A DNA stretch of 28,034 nt. It comes from an uncultured Propionibacteriaceae bacterium (GTDB taxonomy: Bacteria > Actinomycetota > Actinomycetes > Propionibacteriales > Propionibacteriaceae). Below the pieces are notes generated by a model, which was not told the origin of the DNA, searched no databases, and saw only the letters and a program-made list of their open reading frames with translations. The DNA lies in assembly GCA_938012815.1 (NCBI GenBank), contig CALLVV010000080.1, forward strand, positions 1 to 28,034, given 5' to 3'. Position numbers and translations under genes: made by a program. Positions 14,820 to 22,854 of the stretch are shown here, piece by piece (within the stretch, counting starts at the first letter, position 1; each line of letters starts with the position of its first letter).

Positions 14820-14861
14820 CGGGGCGAACACCGCTCCCCGACGTTTCCGACCGGCCGCCGG

Positions 14862-15671
14862 TCAGGCGATCAGCACCCCGGGGATCATGATCGCCAGCAG
14901 CGCCGCGGTGGCGATCATCTCCGTGTAGCCGAGTTGTTTGGTGGTCACCTTGCGACCCTTCATCACCCCCAGCGAGGGCACCAGCCACGCCCGCAGCGTG
15001 CAGGCGACGAAGAACACCACCAGCCACCAGCGGGGCAGGTGGAAGTCGACGAGCGCAAACAGCACCGCGCAGGCCGCGTGCCAGGTGACGGAGTAGGCGA
15101 TGTAGCTCACCCGGCCGCGTTCCCGCACGTTGGTCTTGACGTAGAACACGGTGCCGAAGAAGTACCCGAAACAAGCCAGCGACACCCCCGCCAGCACCGG
15201 CAGGCCACCGAGGTCGAGCGGCCCCTCCGAGCCGAGCACCAGGGGCAGTGCAGCGGCGGCCAGCACCGTCACGAAACCCGACGGCAACGACCTCTCGCGG
15301 CGTTTCCACGCCAGCCACAACCCGATCCCGGTCAGCGGCCCGAACACCAGCGCCCACGCCCACCACGCGGGTTTCAGCGCCAGCAGCAGGATGCCGAGAA
15401 CGATGGTGATCGCGCCGTAGGTGATCACGGCGCGGCGATACCGGGGTTTGAAGTTCGACTTCAGCCACGTCGCCGTGGCAAAGAAGGCGAAGTAGCCGAT
15501 CACCCACACCGGGGCCAGCAACGCCAGCGGCCACGAGAACCATCCGGCCCCGATGGCCCAGATCAGCCCCATGACGTAGGGCATGATCAGCATCGCCCAA
15601 GCCCCGTGATGGTTCGGCACCCAGCCCTGCGAATGTCCCCCGGATTTCCGGGAATCCCTCCTGTTGCTCAC
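14862..15671 (-). CDS. YwiC-like membrane protein
   Basis: Polytopic membrane protein of 269 residues and the YwiC-like family of unknown function. The N-terminal motif VPNHHGAWAMLIMPYVMG is characteristic: a conserved HHGAW just before the first of about eight hydrophobic segments. Further family-like features are the charged loop after TNVRERGR and the C-terminal KQLGYTEMIATAALLA. GTG 15671 places the motif near the N-terminus and is preceded at 8 nt by TAGTAT. It is located directly upstream of ispH on the same strand; co-occurrence might reflect a link to lipid or quinone metabolism, but this is speculation. Confidence 0.88.
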   Translation of the reverse strand: MSNRRDSRKSGGHSQGWVPNHHGAWAMLIMPYVMGLIWAIGAGWFSWPLALLAPVWVIGYFAFFATATWLKSNFKPRYRRAVITYGAITIVLGILLLALKPAWWAWALVFGPLTGIGLWLAWKRRERSLPSGFVTVLAAAALPLVLGSEGPLDLGGLPVLAGVSLACFGYFFGTVFYVKTNVRERGRVSYIAYSVTWHAACAVLFALVDFHLPRWWLVVFFVACTLRAWLVPSLGVMKGRKVTTKQLGYTEMIATAALLAIMIPGVLIA

Positions 15672-15679
15672 GACACCGG

Positions 15680-15685
15680 ATACTA
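15680..15685 (-). promoter_or_regulatory. Putative -10 box of YwiC-like gene, leaderless
   Basis: TAGTAT on the minus strand, 8 nt before GTG 15671. Confidence 0.45.
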
Positions 15686-15758
15686 AGCGGACCGCACCAG
15701 CGGTGTTTTCCGGGGACGGGAGTCGCGATGTGTCCGGGGGTCAGCCACTCGACGAACG

Positions 15759-16157
15759 TCAGCGCGACGACGGGTCGTTGAACTTGAAATTTCCCAGGGC
15801 GGCGGCGAAATTGATACCGACGATCCCTGCCCACACCACCAGACCCATGATGATTCCAAAGATTCCACCGAGCGAGAGCGCGATCGCTGTCAACGGAATC
15901 GCGAGTGCCATCGACACCACCGCCAACGACATCGGGTTGTAGGGACGATTGCGGCGTTGCATGTAGGCCATCTGCGCAGGGGTGAGGGTCGGGGCCGGGA
16001 ATCCCGGCCTCGGGGTCGTCGCCTGCTGGCGCCTGATCTCGGCGACCACTTTCTCGGCGAACGACTCAACGAGCGCAGGTTCCATCTCCGGACCGAGGTC
16101 TTTCCGGGCCGAGAGCGCGGCTTCAAATTCGGATCTGTCGAGGGGCTGCTGACTCAT
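15759..16157 (-). CDS. Small two-helix membrane protein, unknown function
   Basis: A 132-residue protein. Residues 1-45 are polar and helical (AALSARKDLGPEMEPALVESFAEKVVAEIRR), followed by a Pro/Thr linker. Two transmembrane segments are separated by a single glycine turn (about 78-95 and 98-120). This layout, with a cytosolic N-terminal helix and a C-terminal membrane hairpin, occurs in many actinobacterial proteins of unknown role. ATG 16157 is preceded by both an AGGAA sequence and a TAGGCT box 6 nt away. It is divergent from xseA, with promoters for both genes in 52 nt. Confidence 0.75.
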   Translation of the reverse strand: MSQQPLDRSEFEAALSARKDLGPEMEPALVESFAEKVVAEIRRQQATTPRPGFPAPTLTPAQMAYMQRRNRPYNPMSLAVVSMALAIPLTAIALSLGGIFGIIMGLVVWAGIVGINFAAALGNFKFNDPSSR

Positions 16158-16163
16158 GTTCCT

Positions 16164-16169
16164 AGCCTA
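16164..16169 (-). promoter_or_regulatory. Putative -10 box of small membrane protein gene
   Basis: TAGGCT on the minus strand, 6 nt before ATG 16157. The same hexamer serves the divergent xseA. Confidence 0.4.
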
Positions 16170-16196
16170 GTCCGAATAAATGTCGGGTTGCATGGG

Positions 16197-16202
16197 TAGG
16201 CT
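16197..16202 (+). promoter_or_regulatory. Putative -10 box of xseA, leaderless
   Basis: TAGGCT, exactly 7 nt before the xseA ATG at 16210; no Shine-Dalgarno sequence is present. Confidence 0.5.
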
Positions 16203-16209
16203 CCCTGAC

Positions 16210-17427
16210 ATGGCCCTGACCAGTTCCCCCGAGCATCCGCAGCCGTTGGAGAGAGTCGTCGGTGCAGTTGCGGACTGGGTGGGCAGGCTCGGCGAGATCT
16301 GGGTGGAAGCGCAGGTCATCGAGATCAAACGCCGCGCCGCACCCACCCAGTTCCTCACCCTGAGGGATCGGTTCACCGATGTCTCCTGCTCGGTGACGAC
16401 CACGGCCTTCGTACTGGATGCGGCGGGCCCGCTTCCGGAGGGGTCGCAGGTGGTGGTACGCCTGAAACCGCGGGTGTGGGAACCCACCTCATCGCTCAGC
16501 TTCGAATGCCTGGAGCTGCGGGTGGTGGGGGTCGGCAGGTTGCTGGCCGAGTTGGAGGCGCGGCGCCGCAAACTCCAGGCCGAGGGCCTGTTCGATCCCC
16601 ACCGCAAACGCCCGCTGCCATTGCTTCCCCGCCGCATCGGGTTGATCACCGGTAAGGATTCCGACGCCGAACGCGACGTGCTGCGCAACGTGGCCCGCCG
16701 CTGGCCGACGCGTTTCACCGTCGCGCATTCGCTAGTCCAGGGGCCGAACGCCTCCACGTCGGTGATGCAGGCCCTCCAGGATCTTGACGAGGACCCGGAT
16801 GTCGACGTCATCGTCATCGCCCGCGGCGGCGGTGCCCTGGAGGACCTGCTGCCGTTCTCCGACGAGGGCCTGGTGCGGGCGGTCGCAGCCTGCCGCACCC
16901 CGGTGGTTTCCGCCATCGGACACGAGTCCGACACCCCGTTGTTGGATTTCGTCGCCGACCTGCGGGCCTCCACACCCACCGACGCGGCCTCGCGCATCGT
17001 TCCAGAGTTCGCAGCCGAACAGGACCTCGTCGTCCTGGCTCGCGCCAGGCTCAGGCAGGCCGTCGAGGCACGGATCGGGCAGGCCGGGCAGGAGCTCGCC
17101 GAGCTGCGGCGACGCCCCGTCCTCGCCAGCCCCGCCGCCGCCCTGGAAGGGCACCGCGACCGCCTCGCCCTGCTGCGCCACCAGCTACGCACCGCCATCG
17201 ACCAGCAACTCACCAGCAGACGAACCGAACTGGCCTCCCACCTGTCGGCGGTGCGGGCCCTGTCCCCCGCCGCCACCCTGCAACGCGGCTACGCCTTGCT
17301 GGTCGACGGCGACCGCACCGTCTCCAGCATCGCCGACGCCCCCGTCGGGGGCACGTTGACGGCCCATCTGGCCGACGGCGAACTCACTCTCACCACGCAG
17401 GCCAGTCACCCGAAGGAGTCCCGATGA
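16210..17427 (+). CDS. xseA: Exodeoxyribonuclease VII large subunit
   Basis: Catalytic subunit of exonuclease VII, which degrades single-stranded DNA from both ends into oligonucleotides. The predicted protein has 405 residues. An N-terminal OB-fold (about 10-105, with IWVEAQVIEIKRR) precedes the catalytic core. There, PRRIGLITGKDSDAERD, VIVIARGGGALEDLLPFSDE and VSAIGHESDTPLLDFVADLRASTPTDAA are the family signatures. A long helical region follows and ends in the LQRGYALL motif. ATG 16210 is chosen over a start 30 nt upstream because of the TAGGCT box 7 nt before it. It overlaps xseB by 4 nt (ATGA), so the two subunits are translationally coupled. Confidence 0.97.
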   Translation: MALTSSPEHPQPLERVVGAVADWVGRLGEIWVEAQVIEIKRRAAPTQFLTLRDRFTDVSCSVTTTAFVLDAAGPLPEGSQVVVRLKPRVWEPTSSLSFECLELRVVGVGRLLAELEARRRKLQAEGLFDPHRKRPLPLLPRRIGLITGKDSDAERDVLRNVARRWPTRFTVAHSLVQGPNASTSVMQALQDLDEDPDVDVIVIARGGGALEDLLPFSDEGLVRAVAACRTPVVSAIGHESDTPLLDFVADLRASTPTDAASRIVPEFAAEQDLVVLARARLRQAVEARIGQAGQELAELRRRPVLASPAAALEGHRDRLALLRHQLRTAIDQQLTSRRTELASHLSAVRALSPAATLQRGYALLVDGDRTVSSIADAPVGGTLTAHLADGELTLTTQASHPKESR

Positions 17428-17621
17428 CCACACCCAAGAAGTTGTCCTACGAGGAGGCCCGCGACGAACTGGCCAAGACCGTCGCCACGCTGGAGTCGGG
17501 TGGTACGACGCTGGCGGAGTCCATGGCGTTGTGGAAACGCGGCGAGGAACTGGCCGCCATCTGCCAGGCCCACCTGGACGAGGCGAAGGCCGCCGTCGAG
17601 AAGCAGACCGCTGAACAGTGA
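17424..17621 (+). CDS. xseB: Exodeoxyribonuclease VII small subunit
   Basis: Small helical subunit of exonuclease VII, 65 residues. It matches the family in sequence and length: LSYEEARDELAKTVATLESGGTTLAESMALWKRGEELA, then CQAHLDEAKAAVE. Several copies of it bind each XseA chain. The start overlaps the xseA stop in ATGA, and AAGGAG lies 6 nt upstream inside xseA. Confidence 0.96.
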   Translation: MTTPKKLSYEEARDELAKTVATLESGGTTLAESMALWKRGEELAAICQAHLDEAKAAVEKQTAEQ

Positions 17622-17716
17622 GGTGTAAGACCCCTTTCTGAAGCCGACTCAGCCGACCTGTGGATCCGGTGTGGAGCTTGCACCGTTTCCCGAAGCGTTC
17701 CGCGACAATGGGCTGC

Positions 17717-18358
17717 GTGGATTTCTTCGGATGGTTGACGACCATCTGGGACGTGGCCTCGCTCCGGGTGGTCGAGGACTCCTCCCTGGGGTTGCCCGGC
17801 CTGCCCACCGCCGGGCTCATCGCACTGGTGGCCGGGGTCTCCACCCTGCTCGGACACTGCGCCGTGCTGTTCATCAACCGCGTCAGGGGCGTCCGGTTCC
17901 TGGCAATGCTGGTGGTCGGCGGGATCTTCCTCACCCTGCTGTACACCATCCAGGCGCTGATCCTGTGGGTCGTGGCGGGTCCCATCACCCAGCACGGCAT
18001 GCACATCACCGACCTGCTGGCGGTGACGCTGTCCTCCACCGCTCCCCTGGCCTACGGGTTCCTGGTCTTCATCCCCCACATCGGTTTGCTGATCGGCCGC
18101 ATCCTGCAGGGCTGGAGCGCGATCTGCCTGTGGCTGCTGGCGACGGCGGCCATGGAGACCAGCTGGTGGCAGGCCCTGATCGCCACCGGCCTGGCCTGGG
18201 GCATCATGCAGCTCGCCTCACGGCTGCTCGGGCGTCCCATCGGATACCTCACCGGTCGCGTCTGGACCCTGGTGACGGGCCGCCCGACGATCCTGGGCCC
18301 GAGGGACGTGCTGGCCGGGGCGCCGTTCATCCCCGTCGGGGCGAAGGTCAGCCCGTGA
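17717..18358 (+). CDS. Polytopic membrane protein, partner of adjacent hydrolase
   Basis: Membrane protein of about 213 residues with some six hydrophobic segments, including ALVAGVSTLLGHCAVLFIN, MLVVGGIFLTLLYTIQALILWVV and ICLWLLATAAMET. The C-terminal tail is cytosolic or periplasmic and ends in FIPVGAKVSP. No known family is recognised. The start could be GTG 17717, with GACAAT 7 nt upstream, or the in-frame ATG 17708. The stop overlaps the GTG of the following hydrolase gene by 4 nt, so the two proteins are produced together and may form a membrane complex. Confidence 0.78.
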   Translation: MDFFGWLTTIWDVASLRVVEDSSLGLPGLPTAGLIALVAGVSTLLGHCAVLFINRVRGVRFLAMLVVGGIFLTLLYTIQALILWVVAGPITQHGMHITDLLAVTLSSTAPLAYGFLVFIPHIGLLIGRILQGWSAICLWLLATAAMETSWWQALIATGLAWGIMQLASRLLGRPIGYLTGRVWTLVTGRPTILGPRDVLAGAPFIPVGAKVSP

Positions 18359-19266
18359 TCCGGCCGATGCTTCTCGCGCTACTGGAGATGACGCTGCTGG
18401 TGATCCTCGTCCTGGCACTGCTGGCTCCCCTCGAATCCCTCGAATGGTGGGCGCGACGCTACCCGACGCCATCCCTTCCGGCCCCGGAACCCGAACCCGC
18501 CACCGGCATCCGGCGGTTCGCGGTGTACCTGTCGGGCATCGCGGTGCTCGACGGCAGGTCGATATCGCGCCGCGAACACGCGGTGCTGGAAGAGGTGCGG
18601 AAACAACTTCCCGACGTGGTCATCACCGAGGACGTGTTCCCCTACGCCATGGAGAACCGAGGGCTGCCGCAGCGCGCCACCGCCTGGTTGTGGCGTCGCC
18701 TGGACTGGGTGCGACGCCGGTTTCCCTGGTCGCCGCTGCCGTTCCTGATCAACCTGCGCAACGTCATGCAGGTGCTGGTTTCCGCTGATCCACGCTACGG
18801 CGGCACCTACAACTTCGGGGTCGCGTGCGTGGTGTGGCGTTCCCTCCTGGACGCGGGCTACGACCCCGACGACCCGGCCCCCGTGACGCTGATCGGCTAC
18901 TCCGGGGGCGCACAGATCGCCTGCGGAGTGGCTCGTTTCCTGGCCGCCCACGACGTGCAGGTCGACGTCGTCTCCATCGGAGGGGTTTACGCCGACGACC
19001 CGGGGCTGGATCACATCGGTTCGCTGACGCACCTGAGAGGCAGTCGCGACCGCACCCAGTCGCTGGGCACCATCGCCTTTCCCGGACGCTGGTTCACGGC
19101 CCCGCTGTCCTCCTACGGCCGTGCCGTGAGGGACGACCGCATCCACACCGTGGACATGGGCCCGATCTCACACGCCGACTACTTCTCCAGACACATCACC
19201 CTGCCCGACGGCCGCACACCGAAACAGGAAACCATAGAACAGCTCGTCAAGGCACTGAGCCGCTGA
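18355..19266 (+). CDS. Membrane-anchored alpha/beta hydrolase
   Basis: Serine hydrolase-like protein of about 303 residues. An N-terminal hydrophobic helix (LLALLEMTLLVILVLALLA, residues 6-24) anchors it to the membrane. The nucleophile elbow GYSGG places the catalytic serine at Ser183, and a His in ISHADYF near residue 281 is a candidate third member of the triad; the acid is unassigned. The segments RRFAVYLSGIAVLD and ADPRYGGTYNFG are distinctive but not tied to a known family. Coupled to the preceding membrane protein (GTGA). It ends 3 nt before the convergent uppS stop. Substrate may be a lipid or ester, as inference. Confidence 0.82.
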   Translation: MIRPMLLALLEMTLLVILVLALLAPLESLEWWARRYPTPSLPAPEPEPATGIRRFAVYLSGIAVLDGRSISRREHAVLEEVRKQLPDVVITEDVFPYAMENRGLPQRATAWLWRRLDWVRRRFPWSPLPFLINLRNVMQVLVSADPRYGGTYNFGVACVVWRSLLDAGYDPDDPAPVTLIGYSGGAQIACGVARFLAAHDVQVDVVSIGGVYADDPGLDHIGSLTHLRGSRDRTQSLGTIAFPGRWFTAPLSSYGRAVRDDRIHTVDMGPISHADYFSRHITLPDGRTPKQETIEQLVKALSR

Positions 19267-19268
19267 CC

Positions 19269-20069
19269 CTACCGGCCGAAGCGGCGTTCCCGCTGGGTGT
19301 AGTTGCGCAGGGCACGCACGAAATCGACCTTGCGGAAGTCCGGCCACAGGGCCTCGCAGAAGTAGAACTCGCTGTGCGCCGACTGCCACAGCAGGAAACC
19401 GGAGAGCCGCTGCTCCCCCGAGGTGCGGATGATCAGGTCCGGGTCCGGTTGGCCCTTCGTGTACAGGTGCTCCGAAATCTCGTCGATCTCGACGGTGGCC
19501 GCCACGTCCTCCAGGGTGCGGCCCTGAGCAGCCCGTTCCGCCAGCAGCGACCTGAAGGCGTCACGCAACTCGTGTCTGCCGCCGTAACTGACCGCGACGT
19601 TGATGTGCATGCCCTCCACCGCTTCCGTCCTGGCAGCCGATGCCCTGAGGCTGGCGGCCCGCTCCGTGGGCAGCAGGTCGAGATCACCGACCGCCTGCAC
19701 CCGCCAGCGTCCCGTGTCCGCCAGCTTCACCACCAGCTCGTCGATGACCTCCAGCAACGGTTCCAGTTCGTCCGCGGCGGACCGGTCGAGGTTGTCGGTA
19801 CTCAGCACCCACAGCGTGATGACGGGAATGCCGATGTCGTCGCACCACTCGACGAACTGCTGCAGCTTCGCGGCCCCCGCGCGATACCCCGCGACAAGGG
19901 GCTGCCCGGGTGCGTTGAGCCGCGCCCACCGCCGGTTGCCGTCCGCCAGAACCGCCACGTGACGGGGCATGGCTGAGCGATCCAGTCGCTTGATCACCTG
20001 GGCCTCGTAGGTGGAGTAGAGCCAGGCCGGAGGCCAGATGCGGTCAATGAACCGGCTTATCGCAGACAT
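19269..20069 (-). CDS. uppS: Z-type isoprenyl diphosphate synthase (UppS family)
   Basis: Cis-prenyltransferase that condenses IPP with an allylic diphosphate, feeding lipid-carrier synthesis. The 266-residue protein contains the catalytic motif VLADGNRRWAR with Asp43, LSTDNLDRSADEL-type second region, VSYGGRHELRDAF, and the C-terminal DLIIRTSGEQRLSGFLLWQSAHSEFYF. The N-terminal PPAWLYSTYEAQVIKRLD segment resembles the short-chain Z-farnesyl diphosphate synthase Rv1086 branch rather than the Rv2361c decaprenyl branch, so chain length is uncertain. ATG 20069 has TACCCT 6 nt upstream. Convergent with the hydrolase gene. Confidence 0.92.
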   Translation of the reverse strand: MSAISRFIDRIWPPAWLYSTYEAQVIKRLDRSAMPRHVAVLADGNRRWARLNAPGQPLVAGYRAGAAKLQQFVEWCDDIGIPVITLWVLSTDNLDRSAADELEPLLEVIDELVVKLADTGRWRVQAVGDLDLLPTERAASLRASAARTEAVEGMHINVAVSYGGRHELRDAFRSLLAERAAQGRTLEDVAATVEIDEISEHLYTKGQPDPDLIIRTSGEQRLSGFLLWQSAHSEFYFCEALWPDFRKVDFVRALRNYTQRERRFGR

Positions 20070-20075
20070 GCACCA

Positions 20076-20081
20076 AGGGTA
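20076..20081 (-). promoter_or_regulatory. Putative -10 box of uppS-type gene
   Basis: TACCCT on the minus strand, 6 nt before ATG 20069. Confidence 0.4.
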
Positions 20082-20126
20082 GCCCCGGGATCGACACTCA
20101 TCCGCACCCGTAGGCGATGCGCCTCC

Positions 20127-21773
20127 TCACTTGCAGGTCTTGCCGTCCTCGGGAAGGGCTCCGTCTTCGAAATAGGCGGTGATCGTCTCGTCCACGCACG
20201 CATTACCCGAGGTGACGGAACCGTGACCGGAACCGTCGTAGGTGAGCAGATGCCCGGATTCCAGTTGCTTCGCCATGGTGACGGCCTGCTGATAGGGGGT
20301 GGCGGAGTCCCCCGTCGCCCCCACAACCAGAATCGGCGCCGCCCCCTTGCCGGTCAATTTCAAGTTGGGTGCGGAACTGGCGGTCCAGCGTTCGCAGACC
20401 AGATCCGATCCCATGTTGCTGCCGAAAACCGGGGCTTTCTCAGCCGCCTTCTTCCGTGTGTCATCGGTGGCAGCAACCCCGGCGTCCGGCTGGTCCACGC
20501 ACCGAATGGCCGGGAAGGCATAGGCGACGGTCTCCCACCCATTGTCGGTGCGGCCCGTCAGGAGATCGGAGGCCTTGAGAATGGCCCTGCCGTCGCCGTT
20601 CATCGCCGCAGCAAGAGACTGGGTGAGTCTCGGATAGACCTCTTCCCCCGAGTAAAGGAACAAAGCGATCCCCGCCGCGCCCTGGCCCTGCGTCACCTGC
20701 CTGTCCCCGACCTTGAGCGGGTTGGCGTCGAGCCCTTGCAGGAAGGAATTGATGCGGGAGGTCACCTCGTCACGCGAGTTCCCGAAGGAGCAGGACCCCT
20801 CACTCGCGCACCAGTCCGCATAGAGCCCGAAGGCCGTCTCGAAACCCTCGGCCTGGAACACCTCTCCCTCGTTGGTGATGTCGACGGCGGAGTCCAGCAC
20901 CAGGTGTCCCGTGCGCTCCGGGAACAGTTCCGCGTACATCGAGCCGACGAAGGTGCCGTAGCTGACACCCAGGTAGTTGAGTTTCTCCGCCCCGGTCAGG
21001 AAACGCAGCAGATCGAGATCGCGGACGTTCTCGATGGTGGAGACGTGGTCCAGCAGCTCCCCGGAGGCCTCCCGGCATTCCCGGGCGAAGGCGGCCCAGG
21101 CGTCGTTGAGAGCGGTCTTCTCCGCGTCGTCGTCCGGGGTGCCGTCCGCGAAATATGCCTTGTCCGTCTGCTCGGTGGTGCCGCACTGCACGTGGGTGGA
21201 TTCCCCGGAACCGCGCGGATCCCAGGCGATGATGTCATATCCCTTCCATTTGTCACTTCCCAGCTTCGTGGCAAATGATCCCGCCTCCACGCCGGGGCCA
21301 CCGGGGTTGACGAACAGCGGACCCTTCGTCGGGTTGGTGGAGGGCACCTTCGTGACCTTGATGTCCAGCGCCGCCTTGCCGGGGTTGTCCCAGTCCAGCG
21401 GCACCTTCATGGTGGCGCACAGGGCGTTGCCGCAGGGCTGCCAGCTCAGGGACTGCTGCCAGTAAGGAGTCAGGTCGTCACCGAGGGAGGCCGGGAGCTG
21501 CACCACGGGATTGGATGCCTTGACGTCGAGCTGCCGGTCGGAGTTCTCGGTTCCCTCGTGCGGCCACGTCTCGTGTTCGGGCACGGGGACCGCGGGCACC
21601 CCGGGTTTCTGTTCATCGACGGTGGGGGCGGACTGCACCGACGGCTGCTCGGCCGATGGCGGCCCCGACACCTGCCGTCCCGGAGCCAGCATCCCACTGG
21701 CGAAGAACGTCACCACGAGACTAACCGCAAGAAAGATCAGCATCCCCTGAAACCAGATAATCCCTCTTCGCAT
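20127..21773 (-). CDS. Exported alpha/beta hydrolase, TAP-like
   Basis: Exported peptidase of the tripeptidyl aminopeptidase-like group (alpha/beta hydrolase with TAP-like C-terminal domain), 548 residues. It starts with a signal anchor (residues 7-28, IWFQGMLIFLAVSLVVTFFA) and a Pro/Ser/Gln linker to about 100. Oxyanion region FVNPGGPG (about 154-161), DPRGSGES, nucleophile elbow GVSYGT (Ser271), then Asp489 (GATGDSATP) and His517 (GSGHGS) complete the triad. Disulphide cysteines are common to the family. ATG 21773 overlaps the stop of the upstream PSP1 gene (TGATG) with GAGGAGAG before it, so the genes are co-transcribed. Confidence 0.94.
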   Translation of the reverse strand: MRRGIIWFQGMLIFLAVSLVVTFFASGMLAPGRQVSGPPSAEQPSVQSAPTVDEQKPGVPAVPVPEHETWPHEGTENSDRQLDVKASNPVVQLPASLGDDLTPYWQQSLSWQPCGNALCATMKVPLDWDNPGKAALDIKVTKVPSTNPTKGPLFVNPGGPGVEAGSFATKLGSDKWKGYDIIAWDPRGSGESTHVQCGTTEQTDKAYFADGTPDDDAEKTALNDAWAAFARECREASGELLDHVSTIENVRDLDLLRFLTGAEKLNYLGVSYGTFVGSMYAELFPERTGHLVLDSAVDITNEGEVFQAEGFETAFGLYADWCASEGSCSFGNSRDEVTSRINSFLQGLDANPLKVGDRQVTQGQGAAGIALFLYSGEEVYPRLTQSLAAAMNGDGRAILKASDLLTGRTDNGWETVAYAFPAIRCVDQPDAGVAATDDTRKKAAEKAPVFGSNMGSDLVCERWTASSAPNLKLTGKGAAPILVVGATGDSATPYQQAVTMAKQLESGHLLTYDGSGHGSVTSGNACVDETITAYFEDGALPEDGKTCK

Positions 21774-22615
21774 CAACTCTCCTCATCCGGAGTGGCGCGG
21801 TACGCCACTCGGTTCCTCTTCCTGACGCAGACCTGCACCAGCGGGCAGCGTCTCACCCCGTCAGCGGTTCGCACCGCCACCTCCCCCGTCGGCACCACGT
21901 GCCCGACCACCCGTCCCGGGCCGTCCGGGGTGGTGACCTGTTCCCCAATCTGCGGTGCCTGGTTCAGGAAGTCCACATACAGCGGATGTTCGAAAGCCAA
22001 GCAGCACAGCAGCTTCCCGCAGACCCCCTGGATCTGGAGGGGATTCGCCGCCAAGTTCTGGCTGCGCGCCAGCCGCATGGACACGGGCTCGACCTCATCG
22101 AAGAACAAGGTGCAGCACAGTTCCCGGCCACACATGCCCACCCCTCCGGCCAGCCTGGCGGTGTCCCGGGAGGATATCTGCCGCAGGTCGATGCGCGCCC
22201 CGACGGCGCGGGCCAGGTCGCCGATCAGGGCGCGGAAGTCCACCCTGCCCGGGGCCGTGAAGTAGATCACCGCCAGCTTGTCGTACTCCTTGGAGGAGTC
22301 TATGTAATCGGTGGCCATCACTTTCATGGGCAACCCGTGGGCGGTGATCCGCTCGACTGCCACCTCACGAATCCTGCGACGGTGTTCCCGGTTGGTCTCG
22401 TCGCGTCTCAGATCCGCCTCGGTGGCACGTCCCACGCATCTTGGGAGTGGGGCATCCAGCGTCGTCTCCTCCGGCGCCCACACCACGCGCGCCACCTCCT
22501 TACCGTCGTCGGTGGGGTAGAGCACCCAGTCACCGACGCGGTAGTCGACACCATCCGGGTCGAGGTAGTGCAGGCGGCCGTACTGCTCGAAGGTGACGGC
22601 CATGACTCTGGGCAT
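21773..22615 (-). CDS. PSP1 domain protein (RicT/YaaT homologue)
   Basis: Cytosolic protein of about 280 residues with a PSP1 domain, homologous to Bacillus RicT (YaaT), part of the Ric complex affecting RNA turnover and development. Conserved cysteines at 162, 167, 168, 199, 204 and 205 (MCGRELCCTLFF and GVCGKLLCCLAFEH) match the residues that bind iron-sulphur clusters in Ric proteins. The PSP1 core begins near LPMKVMATDYIDSSKEYDKLAVIYFTAPGRVDFRAL. ATG 22615 is preferred over a TTG 6 nt earlier because TACTCT is 7 nt upstream. In many Gram-positives this gene lies beside holB and tmk; here they are 3 kb apart on the same strand. Confidence 0.93.
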   Translation of the reverse strand: MPRVMAVTFEQYGRLHYLDPDGVDYRVGDWVLYPTDDGKEVARVVWAPEETTLDAPLPRCVGRATEADLRRDETNREHRRRIREVAVERITAHGLPMKVMATDYIDSSKEYDKLAVIYFTAPGRVDFRALIGDLARAVGARIDLRQISSRDTARLAGGVGMCGRELCCTLFFDEVEPVSMRLARSQNLAANPLQIQGVCGKLLCCLAFEHPLYVDFLNQAPQIGEQVTTPDGPGRVVGHVVPTGEVAVRTADGVRRCPLVQVCVRKRNRVAYRATPDEES

Positions 22616-22622
22616 GACCAAC

Positions 22623-22628
22623 AGAGTA
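22623..22628 (-). promoter_or_regulatory. Putative -10 box of PSP1-hydrolase operon, leaderless
   Basis: TACTCT on the minus strand, 7 nt before the PSP1 ATG at 22615. Confidence 0.45.
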
Positions 22629-22854
22629 ACCGCAGGCGTCGACAGCCCGCAGAGCGCTCGAGGTCAACCCTCTCCGGGCCGACATTCGCGGGTCGGATCG
22701 CCCGCCCTCAACGGGCTGCTCGATCGGCGGGTCCCTTGACTTGTGGTCAGAGTTTCAGCAACGCCCCACGAAGCCCACCGTGTGGTTCTAACCTCAGAGG
22801 ATCCCGGGTTGGAAACACCGACCGGGTCCATGACACCAATGGAGGTGTTGAACC

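Noticed and set aside
17671..18354. Upstream extension of the hydrolase frame to 17671
   Set aside because: The extension is antisense-like, Arg/His-rich sequence overlapping the membrane protein gene; the GTG at 18355 in a GTGA junction begins the true hydrophobic anchor.
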